Of a DNA stretch of 64,000 nt, positions 16,660 through 25,349 are shown one piece after another (position 1 is the first letter of the stretch; each line of letters starts with the position of its first letter). Made by a program: the position numbers and the translations under genes. Under the pieces are notes generated by a model that saw only the letters and a list, made by a program, of their open reading frames with translations, was not told the origin of the DNA and ran no database searches. The DNA comes from Phaeobacter sp. B1627 (GTDB lineage Bacteria > Pseudomonadota > Alphaproteobacteria > Rhodobacterales > Rhodobacteraceae), in contig NZ_VCNK01000028.1 in assembly GCF_006265095.1 (NCBI RefSeq), positions 1 through 64,000 on the forward strand, given 5' to 3'.

Positions 16660-17186
16660 GCGTAGGCCTCCAGACCGGGGCCTGCCGTGTCGGGGAGATG
16701 GCGATAGACCAGATCAACCGGGTCGTAGCTGCGGGCATTGGGGTCCAGCACCGCCCCCAGCCGCTCGGCCAGCGCAATGGAGCGGGCGTTCTTTTCGTCA
16801 ATGTAGCTGACCAGCGTCGGCACATCTAGGATCTCGAAGGCATAGTCGCGCATGGCGGAGGCCGCCTCCAGCGCATAGCCCTTGCCCTCGAAGCCCTCAA
16901 ACAGGATCCAGCCCAGCTCCAGCTCGGGGAAATGCGGCGGTTTGCTGACGCAGACCTGACCGGCCAGTTCGCCCTCGGCGGTTTCGATTGCCAGGCCGCC
17001 CCAGCCGAAAATCTCCCATGCGCCGACTTCGGCCAGCATGCCCGACCACAGCTGCGACCGGGACTCGGGCGCCTCCATATAGCGCGACCGGTCGCTCTGG
17101 AAAAAGGTCCAGAACGCATCGAGATCCCCGGCCTCATGCGGGCGCAGGATCAGACGATCGGTTTCTATGGTGGGGGCGGAGGACAT
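16656..17186 (-). CDS. GNAT-family N-acetyltransferase 3 (RimJ/RimL-like)
   Basis: This 176-aa first member of the trio lies 8 bases after the ffh stop. It has TIETDRLILRPHEAGDLDAF at the N-terminus, the acetyl-CoA loop FEGKGYALEAASAMRDYAFE and IALAERLGAVLD near the end. Position directly behind ffh suggests co-transcription with the signal recognition particle gene. Confidence 0.88.
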   Translation of the reverse strand: MSSAPTIETDRLILRPHEAGDLDAFWTFFQSDRSRYMEAPESRSQLWSGMLAEVGAWEIFGWGGLAIETAEGELAGQVCVSKPPHFPELELGWILFEGFEGKGYALEAASAMRDYAFEILDVPTLVSYIDEKNARSIALAERLGAVLDPNARSYDPVDLVYRHLPDTAGPGLEAYA

Positions 17187-17194
17187 CGGGGGCG

Positions 17195-18730
17195 CTACTT
17201 TTTCTTGCCAAAACCGGAGAGGCCACCGGGCAGCCCCATGCCGCCACCGAGACCGCCGAGACCACCGGGAAGGCCCTTGCCGCCGCCCAGGGCCTTGGCC
17301 GCAGCCTCCAGCGCCTTCGGGTCCATCTGGCTCGGGTCCATGCCGCCGGGCAGACCGCCGGCCATGTCGGGCATGCCGCCTTTGCCGAACATGCCTTTCA
17401 TGGCCTGTTTCAGCATCGAGCCTTTGCCCATCTTGCCCATTTTCTTCATCATGTCCGCCATCTGGCGGTGCATTTTCAACAGCTTGTTGAGGTCAGAGAC
17501 CTCCATGCCCGAGCCCGCCGCGATGCGCTTCTTGCGGCTGGCCTGCAGCAAGGCGGGGTTGGCGCGTTCCTTCTTGGTCATCGACTGGATCATGGCGACC
17601 TGGCGTTTGATGGCGCGATCGTCAAAGCCCGAATCCTCGACCTGCTTGGCCATTTTCCCCATGCCGGGCATCATCTGCATCATGCCCTGCATGCCGCCCA
17701 TCTGCAGCATCTGTTCCAATTGCATGCGCAGGTCGTTCATGTTGAACTGACCTTTCATCATGCGCTTCATCATGCGCTCGGCCTGTTCGGCCTCGATGGT
17801 GTCCTGTGCCTTCTCGACGAGCGCCACAATGTCGCCCATGCCAAGGATACGGCCCGCAATCCGGTCCGGCTCGAAGGTCTCGATGGCGTCCATCTTCTCG
17901 CCGAGGCCGACAAAGCGGATCGGCTTGCCGGTCACCGCGCGCATCGACAGCGCCGCACCGCCACGGCCGTCGCCGTCCATCCGCGTGAGGACCACGCCGC
18001 TGATGCCGATCTTGGCGTCGAATTCCTCGGCAACCTCGACGGCGACCTGACCGGTCAGCCCATCCACCACCAAGAGCGTTTCGCGCGGGCTGACCACGCG
18101 GGCGACATCCTCGACCTCCTGCATGAGGACTTCGTCGATCTGCAGGCGGCCCGCGGTATCGAGCATATAGACGTCATAGCCGCCGAGCGCAGCCTGCTGC
18201 TTGGCGCGTTTGGCGATATCGACGGGTTTCTGCCCCGGCACGATCGGCAGGGTGTCAACGCCGACCTGCTGGCCAAGCACGGCAAGCTGATCCATCGCCG
18301 CCGGACGGTAGACGTCCAGCGAGGCCATCAGGACCTTCTTGCCTTCTTTTTCCTTCAGCCGTTTGGCCAGCTTGCCCGTGGTTGTCGTCTTGCCGGAGCC
18401 CTGCAGGCCGACCATCAGGATCGACGCGGGCGGATTGTCGATCTTGAGCGCGCCGGGGTCGCCTTCACCGCGCAGGGTCTCCACCAGCGCGTCGTGCACG
18501 ATCTTCACAACCTGCTGGCCCGGGGTCACCGATTTGGTGACCGCCTGACCGGTGGCGTCTTCCTGCACCTTCTTCACAAAGGCGCGCGCCACCGGGAGCG
18601 AGACGTCGGCTTCGAGCAGGGCGACGCGAACCTCGCGCAGGGCGGTTTTGACATCGTCGTCGGACAGGGCGCCCTGTTTGGTCAGCCGGTCAAAGACACC
18701 GGACAGGCGTTCGGATAGATTTTCAAACAT
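17195..18730 (-). CDS. ffh: Signal recognition particle protein Ffh
   Basis: This 511-aa GTPase binds the SRP RNA and signal peptides at the ribosome and targets membrane proteins to FtsY. The N domain (~1-90) is followed by the G domain with P-loop GLQGSGKTTTTGKLA, DTAGRL and the TRMDGDGRGG loop. The methionine-rich M domain (~300-460) ends in a glycine-rich tail (GGGKGLPGGLGGLGGGMGLP). It heads the minus-strand translation gene series. Confidence 0.97.
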   Translation of the reverse strand: MFENLSERLSGVFDRLTKQGALSDDDVKTALREVRVALLEADVSLPVARAFVKKVQEDATGQAVTKSVTPGQQVVKIVHDALVETLRGEGDPGALKIDNPPASILMVGLQGSGKTTTTGKLAKRLKEKEGKKVLMASLDVYRPAAMDQLAVLGQQVGVDTLPIVPGQKPVDIAKRAKQQAALGGYDVYMLDTAGRLQIDEVLMQEVEDVARVVSPRETLLVVDGLTGQVAVEVAEEFDAKIGISGVVLTRMDGDGRGGAALSMRAVTGKPIRFVGLGEKMDAIETFEPDRIAGRILGMGDIVALVEKAQDTIEAEQAERMMKRMMKGQFNMNDLRMQLEQMLQMGGMQGMMQMMPGMGKMAKQVEDSGFDDRAIKRQVAMIQSMTKKERANPALLQASRKKRIAAGSGMEVSDLNKLLKMHRQMADMMKKMGKMGKGSMLKQAMKGMFGKGGMPDMAGGLPGGMDPSQMDPKALEAAAKALGGGKGLPGGLGGLGGGMGLPGGLSGFGKKK

Positions 18731-19120
18731 GCCCTCTCGGCCTCCTTTGCCGGTTTAAAACGCGTGCCCCACATGTAGGGGGCGGTGGAACGATGCACAA
18801 TCATCCCCGGTCAGTGACACCACAATAGGGTGCCGGATGGGAACGATCCAAACAGTATTGCCCCCACGGGCGCAACGCGCTGGTGGAGGGCGATCCCCGG
18901 TATCAGCCGAGGACCGGAAGTCACAAGAGGCTTCCGGAGTTGCGAGGGACGTACCCCCGCTACACTCAGGAGTCAAGTCAGGCTTTGCCCGGCAGTGCTG
19001 GCCGTACGGGCAGTTCAGGCAGTTCAGGCAGGTCGGGGGGCACGGGCTGCGCTCGTGTCCCAACCGAGCCCGTGATCAAAGACCACCACGGGCTCTTGGC
19101 TTCGGGCAGGACGACCCGGA
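18731..19120. other. Intergenic region between azoR and ffh
   Basis: About 390 bases without a credible gene. It should hold the ffh promoter. A 9-bp direct repeat (CAGTTCAGG, 19011-19028) and a hairpin (19066-19095) near the azoreductase stop are visible. I looked for an SRP RNA beside ffh and did not find its conserved tetraloop region. Confidence 0.6.
19066..19095 (-). terminator. Candidate terminator after the azoreductase gene
   Basis: A 9-bp stem GAGCCCGTG/CACGGGCTC (19066-19074 with 19087-19095), 25 nt past the azoR stop on the minus strand. The T-tract is poor, so it may be a weak terminator. Confidence 0.5.
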
Positions 19121-19702
19121 TCAGGCAGCCAGGCCGGCGATCTCGTCCTGCGCTTTTTTGGCGGAGCCGTCAGGGTCCAGAGCCTGTTGGTCGGCGGCCA
19201 CGATGTCTACATTGGTGATCCCGATGAAGCCCAGCATATGGCGCAGGTAGCGGCTGGCGTAGTCGGCATCGGACCCGGCCGCGACGCCACCGGAGGCAAC
19301 CACCAGAATCGCGCGCTTTCCTGTCAGCAGACCTTCGGGACCGTTTTCCGTATACTGAAAAGTCAGCCCGGCGCGGGCAACCTGATCGATCCAGGCCTTC
19401 AGCGTCGTGGGCACGGTGAAGTTATAGATCGGGGCGCCGATGACGATGGTGTCGGCGGACTGCAGCTCTGCGACCAGAGAATCGGACAGGGCGAGCGTCG
19501 CCTTTTGCGCATCGCTGCGCTGGTCGGCCGGCGTGAAATTGGCCCCGACCCAGGCCTCATCCAACAGCGGCAACGGTGTGGCAAGATCCCGGCGGATCAC
19601 CTCTTTTGCGCCGAGACGCTCCACCACCTGTGCGGTGAGGTCGCGGGTCACGGACCCGGTGAGGCGGGCGGAGCTGTCGATATGCAGTACGGTCTGTGCC
19701 AT
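19121..19702 (-). CDS. azoR: FMN-dependent NADH-azoreductase
   Basis: This 193-aa flavodoxin-fold protein of the AzoR/AcpD family reduces azo compounds and quinones with NADH. It begins VLHIDSSARLTGSVTRDLTA and has the FMN-contacting APIYNFTVPTTLKAWIDQVA and VVASGGV segments. It is divergent from a LysR regulator 97 bp away, the common arrangement for quinone- or oxidant-induced azoreductases. Confidence 0.92.
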   Translation of the reverse strand: MAQTVLHIDSSARLTGSVTRDLTAQVVERLGAKEVIRRDLATPLPLLDEAWVGANFTPADQRSDAQKATLALSDSLVAELQSADTIVIGAPIYNFTVPTTLKAWIDQVARAGLTFQYTENGPEGLLTGKRAILVVASGGVAAGSDADYASRYLRHMLGFIGITNVDIVAADQQALDPDGSAKKAQDEIAGLAA

Positions 19703-19768
19703 TGTCTTGGTCCTTGTGCAGCAGAAATATCTGTGTCTGCGTCAAGAATGAGTATTTGCATCCGCGAA

Positions 19769-19779
19769 CACAATTTGTG
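19769..19779. promoter_or_regulatory. Short dyad in the azoR-lysR gap
   Basis: CACAA-T-TTGTG is a perfect 5-1-5 inverted repeat just upstream of the LysR start. It may be part of a LysR binding site, but it lacks the full T-N11-A spacing. Confidence 0.3.
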
Positions 19780-19799
19780 ATATTCAACAGGAGCTGTGC

Positions 19800-20711
19800 G
19801 TGTCCGCGCAGAGCGTCATCGCGGGGGTCAGGTTGGAAAATTGGGATGAGGTGCGCACCGCCTATCAGGTCGCGCGACTGGGTACGGTGAGCGGCGCGGC
19901 GGAGGTGCTGGGCGTGCATCATGCGACCGTGATCCGCCATATTGACGCGATCGAGGCCAAGCTGGGCGTGAAACTGTTCCAGCGTCACGCGCGCGGCTAC
20001 ACCCCCACCGAGGCCGGCCTGGATCTGTTGCGGGTGGCGCAGGCCACGGATGATCAGTTCAGTCAGCTGGTCGGGCGCCTCAAGGGGCAGGGGGATGAGG
20101 TCTCGGGCGAGCTGGTCGTGACCTCCCTGACCTCGATGGCGCCGATGCTGGCGCCCGCCCTGTCGGATTTCCAGAAGATGCATCCTGAACTGGTGATCCG
20201 CTACCTCACCGGCGAGCGGCTGTTTCGTCTCGAATATGGCGAGGCCCATGTGGCCCTGCGCGCAGGCGCCGCGCCGGAGCAGCCGGACAATGTCGTCCAG
20301 CCGTTCCTGGGGCAGCGGCTGGCGCTCTATGCCTCCCGCGATTATGTGGAGCGCTATGGCATGCTGAACGGGGTGGAGGACATGGTGAACCACCGCTTCG
20401 TTGCCAGCGACAATGAAAACACCCGCGCCCCCTTTGAGCGTTGGCTGCGCGCGAATATTCCCGCCAGCAACATCGTATTCCGCTGTTCGGATGCGGTTGC
20501 GGTCCATCAGGCCATTCACGCCAGTGCGGGCATCGGGTTCATCTCCCTGTGGGAGGCCGCATGCCGGTCGGAGCTGGTGCAGATGATGGCGCCGATGGAC
20601 GAATGGACAGGCCGGATCTGGCTGGTGACCCATGTGGATCTTCACCGGACCAACAAGGTGCAGAGCTTCGTACGGTTCCTGAAGGACCGGGCCAGGGACT
20701 GGCCGCAATAA
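19800..20711 (+). CDS. LysR-family transcriptional regulator
   Basis: This 303-aa regulator has an N-terminal winged helix-turn-helix (WDEVRTAYQVARLGTVSGAA, then VLGVHHATVIRHIDAIEAKL) and a C-terminal periplasmic-binding-like effector domain (~100-295). It starts at GTG (19800) with AGGAG 7 bases upstream. It is divergent from azoR, which it probably controls. Its stop codon overlaps the ATG of the downstream DMT transporter (TAATG), so regulator and transporter are co-translated. Confidence 0.92.
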   Translation: MSAQSVIAGVRLENWDEVRTAYQVARLGTVSGAAEVLGVHHATVIRHIDAIEAKLGVKLFQRHARGYTPTEAGLDLLRVAQATDDQFSQLVGRLKGQGDEVSGELVVTSLTSMAPMLAPALSDFQKMHPELVIRYLTGERLFRLEYGEAHVALRAGAAPEQPDNVVQPFLGQRLALYASRDYVERYGMLNGVEDMVNHRFVASDNENTRAPFERWLRANIPASNIVFRCSDAVAVHQAIHASAGIGFISLWEAACRSELVQMMAPMDEWTGRIWLVTHVDLHRTNKVQSFVRFLKDRARDWPQ

Positions 20712-21637
20712 TGACCGCCGACACCCCGTCCGGCCGGGCCAGGGTGCCGCTGGCCGCTGACCACAAGGGGCACCTTGCGATGCTGGCCTTCTCGGCGCTG
20801 GTGGCGGGGTCATTCTCGCTCGGGGCAATGGTGGCCAACGAGATCACCCCGGCGGCCCTGAATGCGGCCCGGTTTGGTCTCGCGGGCGTGCTGATCGGGG
20901 CGGCCTCGGCGCTTGGACCGGGGCTGCGACGGGCGCATTTCGCCGCGCCATGGCGGTATCTGCTGCTGGGCGGGGTCTTCGCGATCTACTTTGTGCTGAT
21001 GTTCTACGGGCTGCAGACCGCCGCACCGGTGAGCGCGGCCGCGGTCTTTACCCTGACGCCGGCCATGAGCGGCCTTTTCGGCTGGCTGCTGTTGCGACAG
21101 GTGACGACGCCCCGCATGGCGGTGGCTTTGGCCATTGGCGGGGCGGGGGCGATCTGGGTGATCTTCCGGGCCGATATCTCGGCTGTTCTGGCGTTCGAAC
21201 TGGGCCGCGGAGAAGCGATCTACTTCGTCGGCTGCGTCGCCCATGCCCTGTATACGCCGATGGTGCGGAAGCTGAACCGGGGCGAGCCGGCGCTGGTTTT
21301 CACCTTCGGGATGCTGGTGGCGGGGGCGCTGGTCCTGATCCTCTTTGGCTGGCGGGATCTGCGGGCGACCGACTGGACCGGGTTGAAGCCGATTGTCTGG
21401 ATCGGACTTTTCTATCTGTCCTTCTGTGCGTCGGCTTTTACCTTTGTGCTGCTGCAGTTCGCGACCCTGCGCCTGCCCTCGGCCAAGGTGATGGCCTATA
21501 CCTATCTGGTGCCCACATGGGTCATCCTGTGGGAAATCGCGCTGGGTGGGGCCTGGCCCGCTGGTCTGATCCTGTTCGGCATCGCACTGACCATTGTCGC
21601 GCTACTGCTGCTGCTGAAGGACGAGAGCGGCCCCTGA
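20711..21637 (+). CDS. DMT-superfamily (EamA) transporter
   Basis: This 308-aa membrane protein has about ten helices in two EamA repeats (roughly residues 20-150 and 165-300), the drug/metabolite transporter layout. Typical elements are ITPAALNAARFGLAGVLIGA and VFTLTPAMSGLFGWLLLRQ. The start at 20711 overlaps the LysR stop by one base. Substrate unknown; an exporter of metabolites or drugs regulated by the upstream LysR protein is likely. Confidence 0.9.
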   Translation: MTADTPSGRARVPLAADHKGHLAMLAFSALVAGSFSLGAMVANEITPAALNAARFGLAGVLIGAASALGPGLRRAHFAAPWRYLLLGGVFAIYFVLMFYGLQTAAPVSAAAVFTLTPAMSGLFGWLLLRQVTTPRMAVALAIGGAGAIWVIFRADISAVLAFELGRGEAIYFVGCVAHALYTPMVRKLNRGEPALVFTFGMLVAGALVLILFGWRDLRATDWTGLKPIVWIGLFYLSFCASAFTFVLLQFATLRLPSAKVMAYTYLVPTWVILWEIALGGAWPAGLILFGIALTIVALLLLLKDESGP

Positions 21638-21693
21638 CCGACCAACTGCTGCGGGCGCAACGGGGGGGGGCTGGTCCGCGCCGGACGCTCCGG

Positions 21694-21740
21694 ACTGGCC
21701 TGCGCGGGGCGCCAGGACTGGCCTGCGGCAGGGCGCTAGG
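21694..21740. repeat. Tandem duplication spanning the ArsR stop codon
   Basis: A 23-bp unit (21694-21716) and a 24-bp unit (21717-21740) beginning ACTGGCCTGCG share most positions. The second contains the ArsR stop codon (CTA on the plus strand, 21736-21738). Confidence 0.85.
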
Positions 21741-22077
21741 GCTCATCCGCCGGGGGCGCGGCGAGTTCGCTTTCCAGAAACCGTTCGAACGCATCGAGGT
21801 TCACCGGCTCGAACTGACCAAATCCCTGCATCCACACCGAGGCGGCTCGCAGGGCGTCGGGCTGCAGCTTGCACCACTTCACCCGCCCGCGCTTCTCCTG
21901 CGCGATCAGCCCGGCGCGGGACAGGATCACCAGATGTTTCGAGATCGCCGCCAGCGACATGTCGAAGGGGTCGGCCACATCGGTGACGGCCATGTCGTCT
22001 TCCAACAGCATGGTCAGGATTGCCCGCCGGGTCGGATCGGCCAGGGCCGCAAAAACGGTGTCGAGGGTTTCGCTCAT
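21736..22077 (-). CDS. ArsR-family transcriptional regulator
   Basis: This ~113-aa winged-helix repressor begins SETLDTVFAALADPTRRAIL and has the recognition helix SLAAISKHLVILSRAGLI and a basic wing. There is no metal-binding ELCVCDL motif. It belongs to the subgroup normally paired with an SRPBCC/AHSA1 protein, but no such partner is next to it here. The start at 22077 (MSETLD) is preferred to ATG 22104. Its last codons lie in a tandem duplication. Confidence 0.9.
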   Translation of the reverse strand: MSETLDTVFAALADPTRRAILTMLLEDDMAVTDVADPFDMSLAAISKHLVILSRAGLIAQEKRGRVKWCKLQPDALRAASVWMQGFGQFEPVNLDAFERFLESELAAPPADEP

Positions 22078-22483
22078 GGGGGACAGTCCTAAACCGCCGA
22101 CCACGGGCCGGCAATCCCGAACTCCTTGGCGCAGGCGCCATCACCCGGTGCGACGACCGGACCCGATACCGCGATACCGGGCCCGGGTCTTCTGTCGCTG
22201 CAATCGGCGCGGCTGTCTGCCATCCGTCCGGGCGTTCGACGCGGCGGTCCCGTCCCTGGGGGCGGTGGGGTCTTTTTCAAGATCAACCGGATGGTTGAAT
22301 ATGGCATTTGCCTCAAATTGCAGGCCCGCACCGGAAACCCGTTGGCTGAGCCAGAGAGGGAGCTTGGGTTTGTGCCTTGAAAATAAACGATAAATTCAAG
22401 TTTTCACCGGAGGATATGCGCAATTGACTCTCAGCGGGGGACCGCTTAGCAACAGGCTCAGATTTCGTGTGAGGATGCGTCCG
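22078..22483. other. Intergenic region between arsR and atpI
   Basis: About 400 bases with no credible gene. It carries a dyad at 22283-22298 and an AT-rich stretch around 22380-22405 that probably contains the atp promoter. A three-codon frame (ATG at 22416, MRN) sits behind GGAGG and may be a chance event. Confidence 0.6.
22283..22298. promoter_or_regulatory. Candidate ArsR operator
   Basis: TCAACC-GGAT-GGTTGA is a perfect 6-4-6 inverted repeat. AACCNNNNGGTT sites are typical of ArsR regulators of the AHSA1-associated subgroup (from memory). It lies about 205 bases upstream of the ArsR start. Confidence 0.5.
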
Positions 22484-22825
22484 TTGATCGACGATGACCA
22501 AAAGCAGCGCATGGCGCAGCTGGAGGAAAAGCTGGCTGCCGCCAAACAGGCGCATGAGGAGCCGGCGCCCCGCGCGGATGAACATTATTCGATGGCCAAT
22601 CAGGCCTGGCGAATGGTGACGGAATTGGTGGCCGGTCTCGTGATCGGCCTCGGCATCGGATACGGGTTGGATGTCCTTTTGGGGACGATGCCCATCTTCA
22701 TGGTGCTGTTTATAATGCTGGGTCTGGCCGCCGGGGTGAAAGTAATGCTCCGCAGCGCACGCGAGATCCAGGACAAGCAAATGGCCGAGGCGGAAAAACA
22801 CGCCGACGCTGATAAAGACGTATGA
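22484..22825 (+). CDS. atpI: ATP synthase accessory protein AtpI/AtpZ
   Basis: This ~113-aa small membrane protein with two helices ([20 protein letters not shown] and [19 protein letters not shown]) assists c-ring assembly or magnesium supply for the F1Fo ATP synthase. I choose a TTG start at 22484 (IDDDQKQRM): TGAGGA lies 8 bases upstream and it gives the normal family N-terminus. ATG 22475 and TTG 22424 are alternatives. It opens the Fo operon atpI-B-E-F'-F; the F1 genes are not in the window. Confidence 0.88.
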   Translation: MIDDDQKQRMAQLEEKLAAAKQAHEEPAPRADEHYSMANQAWRMVTELVAGLVIGLGIGYGLDVLLGTMPIFMVLFIMLGLAAGVKVMLRSAREIQDKQMAEAEKHADADKDV

Positions 22826-22863
22826 ATGCCGGGCTTCGGGCCGGCGACAGGAGAAGCGGAACG

Positions 22864-23667
22864 ATGGGCAAACTGGTCTTTTACGTAGCTTTGGCTCTGG
22901 TTGTTGTCTCGGGTGTGCTCTTCGCCCCGGAACATGCGGGTCTGGCCATCCATCCGATGGATCAGTTCACCGTCGAGGCGCTGTTTGGCGGCGCGCACGT
23001 GGCCTGGTATACCCCCACCAACGTGACGCTGTGGATGTTCCTGGCCATCGGCGCGATCTTCGTTCTGCTGGTGCTTGGCTCTGCCAACCGTGGCATCGTC
23101 CCCTCCCGCGCCCAGTCCGTGGCCGAACTCGCCTATGGCTTCATCTACAAGATGGTCGAAGACGTCGCTGGCAAGGACGCGGTGAAATTCTTCCCCTATA
23201 TCATGACACTGTTCATGTTCATCGTGACCGCGAACTTCCTCGGCCTGATCCCGATGAGCTTCACCACCACCTCGCATTTCGCCGTCACCGGCGTGCTGGC
23301 GGTCATCGTCTTCGTTGCCATCACCGTGACCGGCTTTGTGCTGCACGGCGCCAAGTTCCTCGGCCTGTTCTGGGTGAGCTCCGCGCCGCTGGCTCTGCGT
23401 CCGGTTCTGGCCCTGATCGAGGTGATCTCATACTTCGTGCGCCCCGTGAGCCTCTGCATTCGTCTGGCAGGCAACATCATGGCAGGCCACGCGGTTCTCA
23501 AAGTTTTCGCAGGATTTGCCGGGGCGCTCGGTTTCGCCTCCTTCCTGCCGATCTTCGCTATCAGCGCCTTTTACGCGCTCGAAGTTCTCGTGGCCTTCAT
23601 CCAGGCCTACGTGTTCACCATTCTGACCTGCGTCTATCTCAAGGACGCGCTGCACCCGTCGCACTGA
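22864..23667 (+). CDS. atpB: ATP synthase Fo subunit a
   Basis: This 267-aa integral membrane subunit forms the proton half-channels against the c-ring. The essential Arg lies in [18 protein letters not shown]. The ATG at 22864 has GACAGGAGAAG upstream. The N-terminus carries an extra hydrophobic stretch ([18 protein letters not shown]) before the usual HPMDQF segment; most relatives I recall start directly with a short polar segment there. This could be an additional helix or a cleaved signal-like sequence. Confidence 0.95.
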   Translation: MGKLVFYVALALVVVSGVLFAPEHAGLAIHPMDQFTVEALFGGAHVAWYTPTNVTLWMFLAIGAIFVLLVLGSANRGIVPSRAQSVAELAYGFIYKMVEDVAGKDAVKFFPYIMTLFMFIVTANFLGLIPMSFTTTSHFAVTGVLAVIVFVAITVTGFVLHGAKFLGLFWVSSAPLALRPVLALIEVISYFVRPVSLCIRLAGNIMAGHAVLKVFAGFAGALGFASFLPIFAISAFYALEVLVAFIQAYVFTILTCVYLKDALHPSH

Positions 23668-23735
23668 TAACCCCGCACGGACTGCTGGTCTGAACTACCA
23701 ATCTGCAACTTCCAAATCTGTAAGGAGATACTATC

Positions 23736-23960
23736 ATGGAAGGCGATCTCGCATACATCGGCGCTGGCCTGGCTGGCATGGGTACTGGTATTGCTGCTCT
23801 GGGTGTTGGCAACGTTGCTGCTAACTTCCTGGCAGGCGCGCTGCGCAACCCGTCTGCGGCTGCGTCCCAGACTGCAACCCTCTTCATCGGCATCGCATTC
23901 GCAGAAGCTCTGGGCATCTTCTCGTTCCTGGTTGCTCTGCTGCTGATGTTCGCCGTCTAA
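23736..23960 (+). CDS. atpE: ATP synthase Fo subunit c
   Basis: This 74-aa hairpin of two membrane helices forms the rotor ring. The polar loop is [12 protein letters not shown] and the proton-carrying carboxylate is the Glu in [11 protein letters not shown]. The glycine-rich first helix ([20 protein letters not shown]) is typical. AAGGAG lies just before the ATG. Confidence 0.97.
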   Translation: MEGDLAYIGAGLAGMGTGIAALGVGNVAANFLAGALRNPSAAASQTATLFIGIAFAEALGIFSFLVALLLMFAV

Positions 23961-24046
23961 GACCTTCGGAAGCTTTTTCCTTACGGCCGGGCGGAGCGCG
24001 ATCTGTGCGCCGCCCGGTGTAACGGCAAGTTCCATAGGAGGACGAC

Positions 24047-24613
24047 ATGGCAACCAATACGCATGACGCAGGTCATGGAGCTGCCGACGCGGCGCATGGT
24101 GCAGCAGATGCTGCCCACGGTTCTTCGGGCATGCCGCAGCTGGACTTCTCGACCTACGGAAACCAGATCTTCTGGCTTCTGGTCACGCTTGTCGTGATCT
24201 ATCTGATCCTGTCGCGCGTTGCGCTGCCTCGTATCGCAGCGATCCTGAACGAGCGCCAGGGCACCATCACCAACGACCTCGCCGCGGCAGAAGATCTGAA
24301 AGCCAAGGCACAAGAGGCCGAAAACGCATATAACAAGGCTCTGGCAGATGCCCGCGCCGAGGCACAGCGTATTGCCGTTGAAACCCGCGCCGAAATTCAG
24401 GCCGGTGTCGATGAGGCAATCGCCAAAGCGGATCTGGAAATCTCGGCCAAGGCTGCAGAATCCGAGGCCGCCATTGCCGAAATCCGGGCTTCTGCTCTGG
24501 ATAGCGTCAAAATCGTCGCGTCCGACACTGCCTCTGCGCTGATTGCGGCGCTCGGTGGCAAGGACGATGCCAAAACCATCGCGGCTGCGGTCGCCGAACG
24601 GACGGAGGGCTAA
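24047..24613 (+). CDS. atpG: ATP synthase Fo subunit b' (b2)
   Basis: This 188-aa peripheral-stalk subunit has one membrane helix ([20 protein letters not shown], about 43-62) followed by a long alanine-rich coiled coil. The N-terminal 28 residues are histidine- and alanine-rich with an internal repeat (HGAADA twice, then AHG), whose codons have diverged. Paired b' and b subunits occur in phototrophs and alphaproteobacteria. The symbol is often written atpF2 or atpG in Rhodobacteraceae. It ends 4 bases before atpF. Confidence 0.93.
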   Translation: MATNTHDAGHGAADAAHGAADAAHGSSGMPQLDFSTYGNQIFWLLVTLVVIYLILSRVALPRIAAILNERQGTITNDLAAAEDLKAKAQEAENAYNKALADARAEAQRIAVETRAEIQAGVDEAIAKADLEISAKAAESEAAIAEIRASALDSVKIVASDTASALIAALGGKDDAKTIAAAVAERTEG

Positions 24614-24617
24614 GATC

Positions 24618-25175
24618 ATGCGTGTTACTCTTGCACTGGCTTTGACCCTTGCCTCTGCCGCGCCTGCCTTCGCAGCCGGCGGGGGGGCCAACCTCGGCAA
24701 CACCGACTTTGTCGTTATTCTCGCGTTCCTGCTGTTCGTTGGCATCCTGCTCGCTGCCAAAGTGCCATCCATGATCGGCAAACAGCTCGACGGACGTGCG
24801 GAAAGCATCAAGTCGGAACTGGAAGAGGCGCGGGCGCTTCGTGAGGAAGCTCAGACACTTCTGGCATCTTACGAACGCAAGCAACAGGACGTTCAGGCTC
24901 AGGCGGACCGCATCGTTGCGAATGCACGCGCCGAGGCCGCTGCCGCTGCCGACCAGGCCAAGGCCGATCTCGAAGCCTCTATCGCGCGCCGCATGGCTGC
25001 TGCGGTGGAACAGATCGCGTCTGCCGAGGCCTCTGCCGTCAAAGAGGTGCGCGATCGTGCCATTACCATCGCCATCGAGGTCGCCGATCAGGTGATTTCC
25101 AAGCAGATGACCGCGACCGAAGCGAACAAGCTGATCGACGCGGCCATTCAGGAGGTCGACGCCAAGCTGCACTAA
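24618..25175 (+). CDS. atpF: ATP synthase Fo subunit b
   Basis: This 185-aa peripheral-stalk subunit begins with a cleavable-looking signal (LALALTLASAAPAFAAGGG), then a membrane helix (FVVILAFLLFVGILLAAKVP) and a long coiled coil that reaches F1. The start at 24618 lies just after the b' stop. It is the last Fo gene and is followed by a strong terminator. Confidence 0.94.
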   Translation: MRVTLALALTLASAAPAFAAGGGANLGNTDFVVILAFLLFVGILLAAKVPSMIGKQLDGRAESIKSELEEARALREEAQTLLASYERKQQDVQAQADRIVANARAEAAAAADQAKADLEASIARRMAAAVEQIASAEASAVKEVRDRAITIAIEVADQVISKQMTATEANKLIDAAIQEVDAKLH

Positions 25176-25201
25176 GCCGCTTGACCGTTGAAATCTATCT
25201 C

Positions 25202-25231
25202 AAAAGCCCCGGTGGAAACGCCGGGGCTTTT
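25202..25231 (+). terminator. Rho-independent terminator after atpF
   Basis: AAAAGCCCCGG/CCGGGGCTTTT forms an 11-bp stem with an 8-nt loop, ending in a T-run, 27 nt past the atpF stop. It can act in both directions. Confidence 0.92.
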
Positions 25232-25349
25232 GCATGGGGGCTTTTGCGTGCGGCCATGAATTTTTTATGACAGTTTTGCGTTGCGACGTGATCGATTAAC
25301 GCTCTTGTGCCACTGCAGGGAAAACCAATAGCCCCAAGGCAGTCTGCAC

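Noticed and set aside
18731-19120. Possible SRP RNA gene next to ffh
   Set aside because: The conserved GGAA tetraloop region and its flanks of bacterial 4.5S RNA were not found.
22416-22427. Three-codon leader ORF before atpI (MRN)
   Set aside because: It sits behind GGAGG, but such a short frame cannot be supported without ribosome data; it was only noted.
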